Source: Gyrodactylus bullatarudis (Eukaryota > Platyhelminthes > Monogenea > Gyrodactylidea > Gyrodactylidae). Taken from it: DNA of 64,000 nucleotides. Shown piece after piece: positions 48,301 through 57,910 of the stretch (positions are counted from its first letter, which is position 1; each line of letters begins with the position of its first letter). A program made the position numbers and the translations under genes. Where the stretch lies: contig SSNU01000076.1 of NCBI GenBank assembly GCA_012064415.1, positions 135,899 through 199,898 of the forward strand, in the 5' to 3' direction. The notes below the pieces were generated by a model. It was not told the origin of the DNA and did not search any database. It saw only the letters and a program-made list of their open reading frames with translations.

Positions 48301-51300
48301 CTATTACTTTTTTTGTATCAATGTCTTGATTTTTTATATTTTTAGGAGAATAAAACTCATTAAAAATTTGATCCCTTAAATGATAAAACATTTTATTAGG
48401 GTAGCCATTTTTATTCAAAATAAATTTTAGTCTCTCAAGTTCGACATCCCATAGATTTTGATCAGTGAGACGAAAAGTTCTCAAGATTTCATCACGAACT
48501 ACGTTTTTTTTGTATTGAAAAAAAGTGTTACTCCTAAGCTTAAGCATAATATTCTTACTACTACTTTTTTTCTAAAAATAGATTTTTCAATATAGTTATT
48601 TTTCAAGGTTAAACTTAGATCAAGATATTTAATGTTATTATTAGAACATTCCTCAAAAGTAAATTTAAGTTTTGGAAACTTAAATCTAAGTTTAAAGATT
48701 AGATTAATAATATCATAATAATAATCATCTAAGTACTTAGTTATCAAATAAGGATTAGGGGAATTTTTAATGAATTTATCCACAAATGACATATATAAAT
48801 TTGCGAAAAAAGGTGACAAAGGATTGCCCATTGCCAGACCATTATTTTGTTTAAAAAATTCATCATTGAACGAAAAAATATTATTTTCTAAACACAGTTT
48901 ACACCCTTCTGTCATAAAATTACTTGAATCTGTATTAATATTTTTATTAATAAGTTCTCTAAAAAATAAATTTAAAACATCATTTAAAGGAATATTATTA
49001 TACAGATCTACAACATCTAAAGAAAAAAATTTAAAATTATCACAGATATTTAAGTTAATAAGATTGGTTAACTGATAGGAGTTTTTCAAACAAGAACTAA
49101 AGTTAAATTCTAAGCTATTAATCTTTTCTAAAATAATCTCACCTATTTGATTAAGTTTAGAACATTTAGAGTTAATAATCATTCTCAGAGGTCTGTTTTC
49201 TTCATGTACTTTAACTAAGAAAAAAGATTTACCAAGGATGTTATTATTAAGCTTAATGGGGCGAATATTTTTAAAAAAACGTAGTGTAATCAGTGATTAC
49301 TAATCACACAAAAACTTGTTTGTTTTATTAGTAAGTGTCTTAACAGACGACTCTAATAGTAACATATAGGCAGGGCATCCAAAAATAATCATATTTTTTT
49401 GATTATAATCTCATGAAATAATCACTGAAATTATTCTTTTTTATGCTCAAATTGAGGAAATAGTCAAAAAATAATCAGTTTTTTTTAAGAAATTTTATTT
49501 GAAATTTAAAGATTTTATTTAATTATTTTTACAAAACTTTTAATCAAAATTGTTAGCATAAACTACAGAATATTTTTTAATGTTATTTTGATTGAAATGT
49601 CTATTTTCTGTCAAAATGTATCTAAGTTTTGAAAAACTCCTCTCGACATCAGAGCTGGTGCATTGACACTGAGAGAGTTCGGCATAAGTTGTAGGGCTAA
49701 TTCTGTATTTTCATGATTAATTATTGATTTAGCACCGTTCGAATCTAGGCGTTTCGACAAATAATTTTTCAGGTTGCAAGGATCCTCCAGAAAGTCCAAT
49801 TCACTCAATAGCAGAAAATATTTTCGAATGGTAGCATCTGGACTTTGTATCTTTTCTATAAGAAAAACCAATTTTTGGTAGCAATTTTTAATGGTGATCA
49901 ATTCTTCGGTAAACCGTTTTGATTAGTTGCTTTCCTAGCTCTTCTCAGTATCTTGCCAGTCCCATCAAATGATTCAATTATTCGCTTGACTTCTGGTAAC
50001 TTTTCTGAATAATAGAGCGCAGCATTCAGCCATGTTCCCCATCTACTTTGAACAGGACATTGTGGAATTCCAATCGAGAAAAATTTATTTTTTCTGGATC
50101 TATTCTTAAGCACCAGAAATTTTACTGAGCTGATTAGTTTATCTACGTTTTTGAAAGATGATTTTATCCGAGCACAGCAATTGTTCAGTAAATGAGCCAA
50201 ACAGGTTACGTGGAAAAGATTTGGATACAAAGGTTTTAAGATATCCATGGATTTCATCATATAAGATGCGGCATCTGATAGCATGAAATATAAGTTTTCA
50301 TATTGAATACTCATTGAATTCATAACGTTGTTGACCAATCTGCCAATTGTTTGATAGTTCAACTCATCTTCAACAATTTGACTATCATACAAATAAGACT
50401 TGTTTGGGATCTCAAGTGTACCAACGAGAACATTGATGATTCGTAATCCGTCGAAATCAGCTTCATCGATGATGAGGAAAATCTTTTTGTCTTTCACTAA
50501 ATTTTTAATGATGTCAATTTTCTCTTGATAAATAGCATCGACATATTTTCGGCAGGTCTCATGGCAGTCAACGTGTACATTCAAATCACCAATAAGGCTA
50601 CGTATACTAGGGCTTCGAAGTTTTGTGAGAGGAATATTAGCTCCAAGAAATGCTCGTGTAAACTTTTCAGACCAGTTAATAGGCGAATTATTCAATTTAA
50701 TTTGATTTTTGAAGTCTTCTTTGATTTTTATATGCTTTTCTGTCTTCAGGTGTTGAACAATTGAAGACTTCTTCGGGAAAGTAGTATCTGGACAATATTT
50801 ACAACATAATTTTTCATTTTTATATCATCCTTGAAAGCTTGAAGATATTTAGCTGACATATTTTTGTAATATTAATTCAAACATTAGGTGTTAAGTATCT
50901 ATCTGACAAGAAAAAAATTGTCCAAGACTATTCAAAAATCCCATCTTAATTTAATTAAGCCCAATTTTTGTTAGGCTTGATAAAATTGTATCAGGTTGAC
51001 AACAAAATAAGCCTTAATTTTTGAAATAATCATTATTCATTCTACAACAAAATAATCAAAAATATGCACAATAATCAAATGATTATTTTTGGATGCCCTG
51101 CATATAGGTTTATGTTATTACATATTTTATTTGATTTAAGATCAAATTCCTGTTTATCTAAGATAGTAAGACCCCTATTTTTATCAGCATTAAGAATGAT
51201 TTTATCCATGGCTTTTAGATTTCTAATGATATGAGGAATTTTTTTATCTAAATACAAATGTTTATTTTCTTTAAAATTACAAATAATTTTAAATGTTTCA

Positions 51301-54300
51301 AAACTGAGTTCATTTTCAACATTAGGATTATCTATTTTATTACACGGGGGTTGGGGGGTTGCGACAAATTTTTGCGACAAACTGATTATGGTGTAAAATT
51401 TTACGCAGATTCTGAATCTGCTTCCAAAAATTTTCTAAGTTGCTCAGGTTTTGCGCAATTCGCGAAAAACCGAAATAGCACAATTTTCATAATCGGGACT
51501 TGAATAAACTAATTTTTTGACTTGATCCTTAGACATTTCAGAGTAAAATTTGATATCATTTGAAAGAGCGTAAAATTTTCTATAAGATGCTAATAAGTCA
51601 AAACGTGCTCTTGGGATGGATCATCTTTAAAATTGGTCTTAAAGTTGAAAAATGATGAAAAATTAGCGAAAAATGTCATGCACTTTTTTGTTTTAACCCT
51701 TCTACACGCTATCTTACTTTGATAAAATCTCACATTTTAATGGGGGAAAGAATGTAAAATTTATTCCTCTATCCAATGATACCTTGCATGACCATTTATA
51801 TTATTGACAATAATTTTACTAAAGTTTTCATGTTGGTACTTGAGCGGGTTCTTAATGCTTTTATTCAAAACAGCTAAGAGTTTAGCATCAACTTCATCAG
51901 ATGAAAAATTGTTAATATTATTAAAAAAGAAATTATCAAGGTCATAAAAAGTATCAACATTATCCAATCTTGATTTGAAAAGAGAAATACTGTGATCAAT
52001 AAAAGAAGATTTTGAGAAATAAAGATTAGAGTCATTTTTAAATTAGTTAAATTTACGTTTTTTAATAAGAAGGTCTTTGGAGAAGATTCTATTAGAACCT
52101 TTAAGTTTATAGATAAGAGTTTTAAAAACATTTGTACTAAGAGAAGATTTAAATTTAGCTAGGAGAGAGGTAATATTATCATCGATAGATGAAATAGAAG
52201 AGAAAAACTGATCACATTTTTCAAGAGAAAGTTCGAAGGCAAAATCTTTTTTTTTTAGAAATTGAAACATTTATATTTATTCACAGAAATGATTTGTACA
52301 AATAAGGGAACAGGGAAAGAGTGTTCAATGTGTGGGTTTGAAGGGTGAGTAAGAGGGTCCGAATGAGAGGGGAGAGAGATACCACTACGCCACACCGGAT
52401 TTTGAGAGAAGAATTAACTCTGATACTTAGGACAAAACCTCTAGGTACAAAACCACTAATAATACATTTGAAAGTAAATTGTAAATGACTCACAAGTCAA
52501 GACCTTCGTTCCAAGGAGTTGGCGAGAAAATTGATGGATGAGAATCCCAATGTTGACTTAAGTTTTAATAAATCTTATTATAAAACTAATTTTAGATCCT
52601 TTTTTTCTGAATCTGAGTTTATACTTTTGCTCTCATTTGTAGTAGTTGCTGGGGCATAGGACTGGAGTTGTTTTGATTGAGACTTGCTCTTTTTGATCCC
52701 TTTTTAATTATCACACAGGAAAATGATTAAAAATTAGAAAAAATTTATCTCGAAAATTCTTTCAATCTCTAAGGTCAAATTCGAATAGTTCATTAAATTA
52801 TTTAGGTATCAAATCATCGAACTTATTAAAATTTTTCAGCTTCAACTATTTAAACTGAAAATGTGGTCATTTTTGAAATTCAAAAATTTCGGGGTAGCGC
52901 CAGGTTTGCAGTTTTGATGATCACGATTGACAAAGAGATCGAATATGCTGAATCAGATTTTGAGAATCACTCTATCATCGAGTGAAAATTGAAATTTAAC
53001 CCTTTCGTAAGGTTCGCCGTATGTAAGGGCTATTATTCAAAGTCGAAAATATTCAGTTATTACATAATCTATTTTAAAATTCACTTTAAACAAGTCTCAA
53101 AGAGATAACTAAATTTGACCAAAATAACAAAGACCAGTTAGGATTGGTTTTTCATCTACTCATTAGTAGATGGGAAATTCAATAAAAAATCGACTTTCTT
53201 GGGATGGGATCAAAAAGAATCCTTATTAAATATAATTCCCATTAGAATCTCATATAGAATTGTTTTACACCAATTTAGTCTTTTTCTCGATGTATTTTCT
53301 TTTAGTCTCGATTGGGTTAACTAGGTGTATAAGGTATTTTATGATTTTCCCTACAAAAATTTTATCGAATTATTAAATGCAAGTTAAATATGACGGTATC
53401 TCCGAAAAAAAGAGTTTTTTATAAAATACATACATTTCCAACATTAAATAAGGCTAGGTCCAACTAAAAGATTTTACATCAGAAAATAGTTGAAGATTAA
53501 AAAAAACCATATTTCAGAAAAGTCTTGATAGTCTCAAGGTGATGAAAAACCAAAATGATCTTCAAAATGATCTAAGGAATACAATTAAATATCCTTACCC
53601 CCATCGTAATGAGCCAATTTACGCTGAGCAAACTCATATCGAAAAAAGATTTGGAGATCTCTATTCAAATCAAGTTCCTTTCAATAGTTCAAATATCGAT
53701 CTACGCTTGAACGATGTTAATTCAGCCTACATTTCACTAACAGACCGACCCAAATCGTCAATGGAAGTTAAAAACTTTAGAAACAGTCAAGGGACCTCGA
53801 ATATTAAGCCACTCTCCGTGAACGATCAGATGCGAATGAACCAAGAGAGGAAAGTTATCAAGTGTAAGCTTCCTCTAAACTTACCTTTCCAAAATCTCTT
53901 ATTAGTTTTATTGGAAGTTTACCTCTTATTTAGGTTATTATTTGAATATGGTTGGATTTACCAATTGTACAGGACCCCTTCAGACTACCTCAGAATTGTT
54001 CCGACTCGCTGAAATTCTGTATTTGAACGTGGAAAGATGCATGCTCAAAGTTTGTCTTGTAAGTCATTATAAAATTAAAATTTTTCAGTGTAATAAAACC
54101 AATAGTCGACTAGTCTTCGAGAAAACTATTAGAAACCTATCTGCTGAGCTGACGATGCTATGAGGAATATCGACTCAGATTTATTAAATAAAAGGTTTTA
54201 CTATTGAATTGGTAATCAATACCAAATTTGATGATATTCAAATAATATCAGAAGTTGCAATTCATCATAGCTTTAAATAGAATTTTGATTCATCTTTCAG

Positions 54301-54971
54301 GGAAGTTTCGATTTCTTTCTTTTCGAAATATAATGAGGAAAAAAAGGTTCTCTAAGACCAAGAAAATAAAACTTTAGAATAATTCATCACATTTTTTCGA
54401 ATTTCCTCTCCTTCTTAAAAAATAAAAGAATTCGAGTGAATTGTTTCAATCATTTAAATAAAATCATTTTTCAAATTAAATTATTTAATTACTGCCTGAA
54501 TCATAGATAGTTAAAAAATATAAACTCATTTGGTCACCGAATTATTCAGCGTGTTAATATTTTATAAAAATTGTTTATGGAGTAAGAATCCCAATGTAGT
54601 TATAATCTTTTAACGAATCAACCAAGATCTTTAGAGTAATTGAGGCATCATTTCTAGATTTCCAAGCTGAAATAAATATTTTAATTTAACTCTAGCCAAT
54701 TCTTCAATATGAAAAGATTACAGTGCTAAACGAGGAGATTATAAACCTAAAGGAAGAACTCAACAGAGTTGTGACAGGAAAAATTCAAACTTTTGCCAAA
54801 GTCGATAACGTTGTCCAAATCTCGAAGAGGATTATTGCCAAATTTGAGAGTCTTTTAGACCATCGTCTATTCATCGATAGTCAGACAAAGAATAGTTTCA
54901 TCTTGACCCTCAGCTCATCAAGCCAGAAGAGTCTCAATGACCAAAATAGATTATCTTTCAAATGTTACTGA
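27379..54971 (+). CDS. CTNNAL1: Alpha-catulin (CTNNAL1), vinculin/alpha-catenin superfamily, 27.6-kb gene
   Basis: Cytoskeletal scaffold related to alpha-catenin, linked to Rho-GEF signalling and BK-channel placement in animals. Exons: 27379-27462, 27487-28017, 28478-28567, 29158-29365, 37575-37617, 37916-37958, 44544-44672, 44728-44961, 45092-45271, 45963-46424, 53518-53863, 53934-54058 and 54696-54971; 916 residues, every phase consistent. Exon 2 matches the family strongly (IADKVLIKQL, FIN-x-FSDFGAAMIEF, LSGERQS). Exon 12 has CTGPLQTT and exon 13 KIQTFAKVDN, matching the C-terminal helices. Two 43-nt exons lie alone in otherwise repeat-filled introns. Intron 1 is 24 nt; the largest introns (8.2, 6.6 and 7.1 kb) are packed with transposons. 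Exons 7-10 are more diverged, with a Pro-rich linker (PPRPPT). A separate gene for the 3' exons is less likely because the frame runs through. Confidence 0.88.
31337..31552. repeat. TTAA-flanked MITE (piggyBac type), catulin intron
   Basis: Ends are TTAATCCTTTCGGTGC and GCACCGAAAGGCTTAA: 16-bp inverted repeats with TTAA at both outer ends. About 200 bp, no meaningful ORF. The nearby long catulin intron (28568-37574) otherwise shows nothing I can identify apart from exon 29158-29365. Confidence 0.7.
34747..35037 (-). other. Unassigned ORF in catulin intron
   Basis: 96 codons, opening MEMKEILIKLGSLDMEMG with a Ser-rich middle. I recognise no domain. The codon content is less AT-biased than its surroundings, and it may be a relic coding piece or chance. 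No splice partners were found. Confidence 0.2.
35502..36055. repeat. Second copy of the GATATGAAGTTGGGAATC MITE (right end truncated)
   Basis: The left 200 bp are nearly the same as 19059-19260 (for example CATGATTTTTAC, CTAAAGATTCTTTGGAATCC, CATGTTGCCCCC), and later blocks match 19300-19600. The matching right terminus is missing. Confidence 0.75.
36805..37175 (+). repeat. Dispersed repeat, copy 2 (partner of 12015-12480)
   Basis: Ordered matches to the desaturase-intron copy (AGAGTAGGCCAA, CTCATTTTGAAGAT, TTTCGAGTTTGTTCTAAT, TTTTCATGGTTAAAACA, AACATTGTTCG). Unclassified old repeat. Confidence 0.6.
38543..38549 (+). promoter_or_regulatory. TATA box upstream of cysteine-rich ORF
   Basis: TATAAAA, 109 bp upstream of the ATG at 38652. 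A transcript starting about 30 bp downstream would have a leader of about 80 nt containing a possible short intron donor (ACAA|GTAAGT at about 38598). Confidence 0.4.
38652..38840 (+). CDS. Candidate small secreted cysteine-rich peptide, nested in catulin intron
   Basis: A 62-residue ORF. Residues 1-15 look like a signal peptide (MVFTILISLLLMAEA). The predicted mature part has nine cysteines in about 47 residues, including a CC pair and an RGD tripeptide in DCRGDCRK, then a hydrophobic end. A TATA box lies upstream. I recognise no family and propose no function. The ORF uses fewer A/T-rich codons than its surroundings. A competing frame begins 22 nt earlier (ATG GCT then a stop), which would weaken initiation. 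It could be a real intronic gene, a decayed exon of one, or chance. Confidence 0.35.
   Translation: MVFTILISLLLMAEADCRGDCRKNSGAYYNACCLVCSSCRQDAFTYLRICQYFLLINCFLAA
38895..39228. repeat. TTAA-flanked MITE (piggyBac type)
   Basis: Ends TTAACCCTTAAAGTCC and GGGACTTTAAGGGTTAA: perfect short inverted repeats with TTAA target duplications, 334 bp. Shares blocks with 16600-16990. The ORF 38865-39059 inside it is not a gene. Confidence 0.8.
40161..40806 (+). repeat. Pair of 43-bp direct repeats 601 bp apart
   Basis: ATTTTTACCTTTTATTAAAT followed by CAAAGTTATCCGTGCAATTTGAT occurs at 40161 and again at 40762. The interval has no ORF. It may mark a duplicated target or the edges of an old insertion. 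Confidence 0.5.
40905..41712. mobile_element. Long-TIR non-autonomous DNA element
   Basis: Arms 40905-41168 and 41436-41712 are inverted copies (for example AACAGAAATGATCCTAACATG at 40911 and its complement at 41690) with a few mismatches. The 267-bp centre is less AT-rich and holds one 74-codon ORF (41184-41408 plus, MEYSSMLFIVNDAAFNSRVV...) with no known domain. Could be a MULE or other DNA transposon derivative. Confidence 0.75.
42038..42046 (+). repeat. Target-site duplication, left, of MULE
   Basis: CTAATTTTA, repeated exactly at 44190-44198 just outside the right terminus. Confidence 0.85.
42269..43582 (-). pseudogene. MULE transposase with two single-base frameshifts
   Basis: DDE transposase moving the element. 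From 43582: the catalytic region has LTATGIDGNSEIYPIA and VSDREKG, then YHSFCLFHIGKN; the C-terminal SWIM zinc finger is CTCNVSKFTGVPCKH. Two frame changes are both in runs of six T (about 42940, one T too many; about 42483, one T too few), so three reading frames are needed. These could be real decay or homopolymer errors in the assembly. The C-terminal tail is basic (TKRRRPKEKR). Confidence 0.85.
43800..44180. repeat. Degenerate minisatellite of ACTATAGTCAAAAAG units (MULE subterminal)
   Basis: At least eight units with consensus ACTATAGT(C/T)AAAAAG plus about 12 variable A-rich bases. The same units, inverted, are at 42060-42150. Subterminal repeats of this kind are often transposase-binding sites; that role is inferred here. 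Confidence 0.75.
46640..47000. other. Repeat-derived stretch with unassigned minus-strand ORF
   Basis: 46640-46685 (CATTGTGAGGATTTAGAAAC, AATATTTAG-AATAAAGC) recurs at 60310-60355, so this is repeat sequence. A 77-codon minus ORF (46804-47037) has a lysine-rich stretch KKEGRKRKNLSGQQFMDRYV of unknown origin, possibly a transposon protein piece. Confidence 0.4.
47003..47860. mobile_element. Long-TIR repeat containing a tRNA-like/hammerhead unit
   Basis: Arms about 47003-47225 and about 47655-47860 are inverted copies (CACTAGTGATTTTTTCA at 47009 and its complement at 47833; GGTATCATTAGAAAG near 47168 and CTTTCTAATGATACCA near 47688). The centre carries the family B hammerhead-like core on the minus strand. 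It abuts the 3' end of the Penelope-like element. Confidence 0.7.
47425..47449 (-). ncRNA. Hammerhead-like ribozyme core, family B (intact core)
   Basis: Minus strand: CTGACGA (47449-47443), helix II GTCC/GGAC with loop TAATGA, and GAAAC ending at 47424-47425. The loop differs from the 7876 copy (TAATAA) while the helix is kept. The conserved following text is CTGTCACCGT. Helices I and III are not clearly closed. Confidence 0.5.
47889..49270 (-). pseudogene. Penelope-like reverse transcriptase and GIY-YIG endonuclease, frameshifted
   Basis: RT motifs in order: FSLDVVDLYNNIP, NNGLAMGNPLSPFFANLYM, the catalytic KYLDD, then IKYLDLSLTL. A linker follows (48547-48149), then GIY-YIG: GIYKLKC and SYIGQTGRNFKTRVDEH with the catalytic arginine present. 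Frame breaks lie near 48540 and 48180. The order RT then GIY-YIG is diagnostic of EN(+) Penelope elements, which copy themselves by target-primed reverse transcription. Confidence 0.88.
49371..51100 (-). mobile_element. hAT-type DNA transposon inserted in the Penelope element
   Basis: 1,730 bp bounded by identical 22-bp inverted repeats beginning CAGGGCATCCAAAAA, with an 8-bp target duplication CATATAGG (49363-49370 and 51101-51108), the hallmark of hAT elements. Since it cuts the retroelement coding region, it arrived later. Confidence 0.93.
49560..50868 (-). pseudogene. hAT transposase (BED finger, CGGBP1-like group), frameshifted
   Basis: From the ATG at 50868: a BED-type zinc finger (CCKYCPDTTF..HLKTEKH) reached after one frame change, then the transposase core (50695-49898) with LIIDEADFDG, HVTCLAHLLNNCC and RWGTWLNAA. 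The C-terminal dimerisation motif (SDVERSFSKLRYIL) near 49640 needs another frame change. It is related to the hAT at 62040-63340. Inactive as read. Confidence 0.82.
52376..52400 (-). other. tRNA A-box-like sequence
   Basis: The minus strand reads GGTGTGGCGTAGTGGTATC, close to a Pol III A box as in tRNA-Gly. I find no good B box at the right distance, so this is at best a SINE head or a tRNA pseudogene fragment. Confidence 0.25.
52541..52640 (+). mobile_element. Penelope-like element 3' end fragment
   Basis: Reads MDENPNVDLSFNKSYYKTNF on the plus strand, the same C-terminal end as the element at 47889 but in opposite orientation, followed by SFFSESEF. Probably the tail of another copy. Confidence 0.7.
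52996..53320. repeat. TTAA-flanked MITE (piggyBac type), last large catulin intron
   Basis: TTAACCCTTTCG at left and GGGTTAA at right; collinear with 18517-18855. Lies 200 bp upstream of catulin exon 11. Confidence 0.72.
54089..54163 (+). CDS. Possible alternative terminal exon of alpha-catulin
   Basis: After the donor at 54059, an intron of only 30 nt (54059-54088, ending TTTTTCAG) would lead in frame to 24 codons and a stop (VFEKTIRNLSAEL motif). The main path skips it to 54696, whose ITVLNEEIINLKEEL looks like a second version of the same helix. It has no donor of its own, so it would truncate the protein. Exact use is unknown. Confidence 0.4.
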   Translation, partial: CNKTNSRLVFEKTIRNLSAELTML

Positions 54972-55009
54972 AATTTATTGATCTTGGCATCATTTAAAAC
55001 GAAATTGAA

Positions 55010-55280
55010 AAAAATTTACAAAAAGAGATCTGTTTTAGTGATTTCACCTTTTTCCGATTTTTCTCTATTTTTAATAGTGTCTACTAGGTACCATACTTTT
55101 AAGCCTTTCTTAGATTTGGAATATTTTTCTTTGGCTTCATTTAGAGGTTTTAGAAGATCTAGGTTTGTTCTTGGTCTAATGTTGAACATTTTTTCTACTG
55201 GGGATATGCCGTCTATTTTCAGAATATTTCTGAAGGCTTTGAGGTATTCTATTTCTAGCCGTAGTTCTTTTTCATTCATT
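55010..55280 (-). pseudogene. Ty3-type integrase C-terminal fragment
   Basis: 87-codon minus ORF with EYLKAFRNILKIDGISPVEK and RPRTNLDLLKPLNE, which resembles the post-catalytic part of LTR-retrotransposon integrases (the ..YR-T-H..TG.SP.E..F motif region). No LTR identified. An inverted related piece follows at 55320. Confidence 0.6.
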
Positions 55281-55319
55281 TCAACTAACCCGTAGTCCTG
55301 GATGGTCTAAATGCTGAAT

Positions 55320-55580
55320 TTGTTAGCCCGGAAAAATAGTAGCTGACAATGGTCCTCCGTTCAACTCATCAGAATTTCTAGAATGAACTCTCAAAGATGC
55401 AATCCATTAAAGTACTCACTTCCATATCAGCCGCAAAGCAACGGAATAGCTGAAACCATCAAAAGAGTCATAGAAAAAATGAATAAAAAAGAACCATAAT
55501 TAGATTTTTTTTAATTCCTCGAAGCCTTCAGAAATGTTCTGAAAAAAGACGAAAAAACTCCATCAGAAAAAAAGGCCGGC
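55320..55580 (+). pseudogene. Ty3-type integrase core fragment
   Basis: Plus-strand remnants in several frames: VADNGPPFNSSEFLE (second catalytic Asp region) and QPQSNGIAETIKRVIEKMNK (third catalytic residue region), then FLEAFRNVLKKDEKTPSEK, homologous to the inverted piece at 55010-55280. Stops and frameshifts throughout. Confidence 0.65.
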
Positions 55581-56830
55581 ACTCATGGACAATAGTCTTT
55601 ACCTGATAATATAGCCTATACAATTTCCCAAATGCAAGAGTTATGCTCATTGGCCAAGACTATTGCTCATGACTGCCGGCAGGAGTTGAGCGTGATCAAG
55701 AGCTACAAAACCCAAGTAAAGAACGCTTTTTATTGCTGGAGATGTAGAAGTTAAAAGTCTTGGAGGCATGGTTAGGGCGGCAAAAAAAACTATCAAGCTT
55801 GCGTTAAATATTCAATATTATTTTAAACTAGCTATAAATACACAATTTATTATTAGGTAATAATTATAAAAAAGCTATCTAAATCGTACAAGACAATGTT
55901 GGTTGGTTAGAGTTTGTTAAAAAAATCTCTATTTTTCAAGAAATTAATAGTGGTGGAGATATATTGGAATCGAAGGCACACTTTTAGAATAAAAATGATA
56001 ATTATTATCTGACAAAAAAAAACAAAATGAACACACTGTGATTTCCGATTTAATTACTCTGCAACCTCATATTGATAACATAGTGATGTAAAATAAAATT
56101 CCACTGCGTAATCATTAAATTTCTGAATATCTTCATCATCAGATGAATTTCTAGCTTCTGCATCTTCTATGATTTCAAGATAAATTGGAGGCGGTTCTTG
56201 AAGACCAAGAGAAGATAGAAGAGTTAATATAATTTGTTTGGCTTGCAAAACATGCGAAAATTCAAGAGAGTAGAGAATATTTGCGAGTAACTTTCATACG
56301 AGAAGATTACAATTAAGAGTTTTGAATCGATATTCTTAATAACATTAGAGATTTGAATGAATTTGCTTAAACTTCAAAAGGGTCAAACGCAGATCAAGTT
56401 CATAAGATTTCATATTAAAAATGGTCAAATGTTACCAGAGCCGGAGAGAATTGCCAAGATCAAGGCGTAAGGTGTTAAGCATATACGGCATATTGTATAA
56501 TTTCAGATTTTTATCCTGTATCGGAATATATACATACCAAATTTTGAAGAGACCTTGATCACAGACATTAAAAAAGAGTCTTTTATGATAAAATTTATTA
56601 AAACTTAAGTCAGAATTCTCAGTCATTTGTCATCCAAATGTTTCCACGGTGATTGTCTTCACACGCCTTCTTAAGTGGTATGACAAGTTCATCAAACACA
56701 AACTAGAAATTTGTTAGCCTTATTTAGGAGAGTGATGAAGGAACTTTCTTTGTTATCTTCATAAAGATTCTTGTAATTGATGAGTATTCCAGTGATCAAT
56801 CCAGTATTTAGGCCATCGTTAGTAGGTGCT
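55581..56830. other. Repeat-like stretch without a recognised gene
   Basis: A few open patches have no known family: a plus patch near 55600-55740 and a 64-codon minus ORF (56054-56248) with an acidic centre (SSDDEDIQKF). 56560-56640 is a Penelope 3'-end scrap on the minus strand. The rest is AT-rich. Confidence 0.5.
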
Positions 56831-56832
56831 TT

Positions 56833-57422
56833 TTGAGTTCATTTTTACCATTTTTACCAAAACAGTTTCAATCAACCGAATATACAAAATATATATCAGA
56901 TGGAAACGTAAAAATTCTACGATTTGGACAGAAGAAGGATAAACCAGTTATTTTGATAAATTCTCTGCACCGTCATATAGAAAACGAAGTAGAAAAATCC
57001 GAAAGGATGAGTTACTACAATCATGCCAAATGTGGTGTTGATATTCTTGATCAGCTTATAGTAAACTATAACTGCAGAAGAAAGTCGCGTAGATGGCCTA
57101 TATCATTATTTTGGAATTTACTCGATATTGCTGCTTATAATGCCTTCGAAATCTATACGATGAAATTTCCTTTTACAATCAAAAATAATAAGCGTCAGAA
57201 ACCTAAAATTTTTTTGAAAAAGTTATCTGAAGAATTGATTGAGGTGAAAATTCCTTTAAATATCCCGGGAAAAAGAGGTTGAAATCTGATCGGAAACAAG
57301 GTCGGTGCTCTTTCTGTGCGCTTGAAAAAAAACAGAAAAACAAAGAAAAATTGTGAATTATGTGAGGAATTCATTTGTTCTGAGCATATTTATTCTGTTT
57401 GTTCAAAATGTATAAATAATTG
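56833..57422 (+). pseudogene. piggyBac transposase, C-terminal remnant
   Basis: C-terminal part of the transposase: NHAKCGVDILDQL, CRRKSRRWPISLFWNLLDIA and AYNAFEIY are the piggyBac DDE-domain end. One frame change near 57285 leads to a cysteine-rich domain (CELCEEFICSEHIYSVCSKC). The N-terminus and most of the catalytic core are missing. It could be a relic of the source that mobilised the TTAA-flanked MITEs in this window. Confidence 0.85.
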
Positions 57423-57596
57423 AACAATATTTTCCCGAAATTCCAATTTTGTTAAATAGGGTGCTATATCACCCCAAACTCAGTTAACGCATATTCTACT
57501 GGATTGATGATTGAGGGTTAAGGATTTTAGAGACCTACTAACAACAAACTACATGAGATTACAAGAAATTAATAAATTCAATATATTCAATATTAT

Positions 57597-57910
57597 TTAG
57601 AATAATTTCACCTATTAATTTGGAGCATTTAGAGTTAATAACACGGGTGGTGGCGTGGTCAGGAGATTTTTTTCAGACAATGCATTTCTGGTGCGAAATT
57701 ATAATCATTAGGTCTATTTTCTTTGTGTACCTTAACTAAGAAAAAAGGTTTACCAAGTATGCTATTGTTAGATTTTAGGGGATAGTACCACTGAAGAAGG
57801 CGTGGTAAGACAATCATCGTACTATTCTCCAATCTGATTGTACAAAACTGATAGTAATTTGTCTTCGATGAACTTGTCGTACCACTGAAGAAGGCGTGTG
57901 AAGACAATCA
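57597..57910 (-). mobile_element. Penelope-like element fragment (RT 5' region)
   Basis: Minus strand FFLVKVHKENRPNDYN resembles the lead-in to the RT at 49180-49270. It contains a 50-bp local duplication around GTACCACTGAAGAAGGCGTG (57786 and 57880). Confidence 0.65.

Larger units (their letters stand above)
47880..52270 (-). mobile_element. Penelope-like retroelement, interrupted by a hAT transposon
   Basis: Coding remnants on the minus strand occur in the order expected of Penelope elements: N-terminal region (52270-51761), the N-terminal RT lead-in NADKNRGLTILDKQEF (near 51160), reverse transcriptase (49270-48500) and GIY-YIG endonuclease (48176-47889). The hAT insertion at 49371-51100 splits it, so about 2.7 kb belongs to this element. 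A 380-bp block at 51381-51760 has no coding match. Several frameshifts make it non-functional. Pieces of the same family recur at 52541, 56560, 57597 and 58968. Confidence 0.85.

Noticed and set aside
52376..52400. tRNA-Gly gene
   Set aside because: Only an A-box-like match. No B box, acceptor stem or cloverleaf could be formed.
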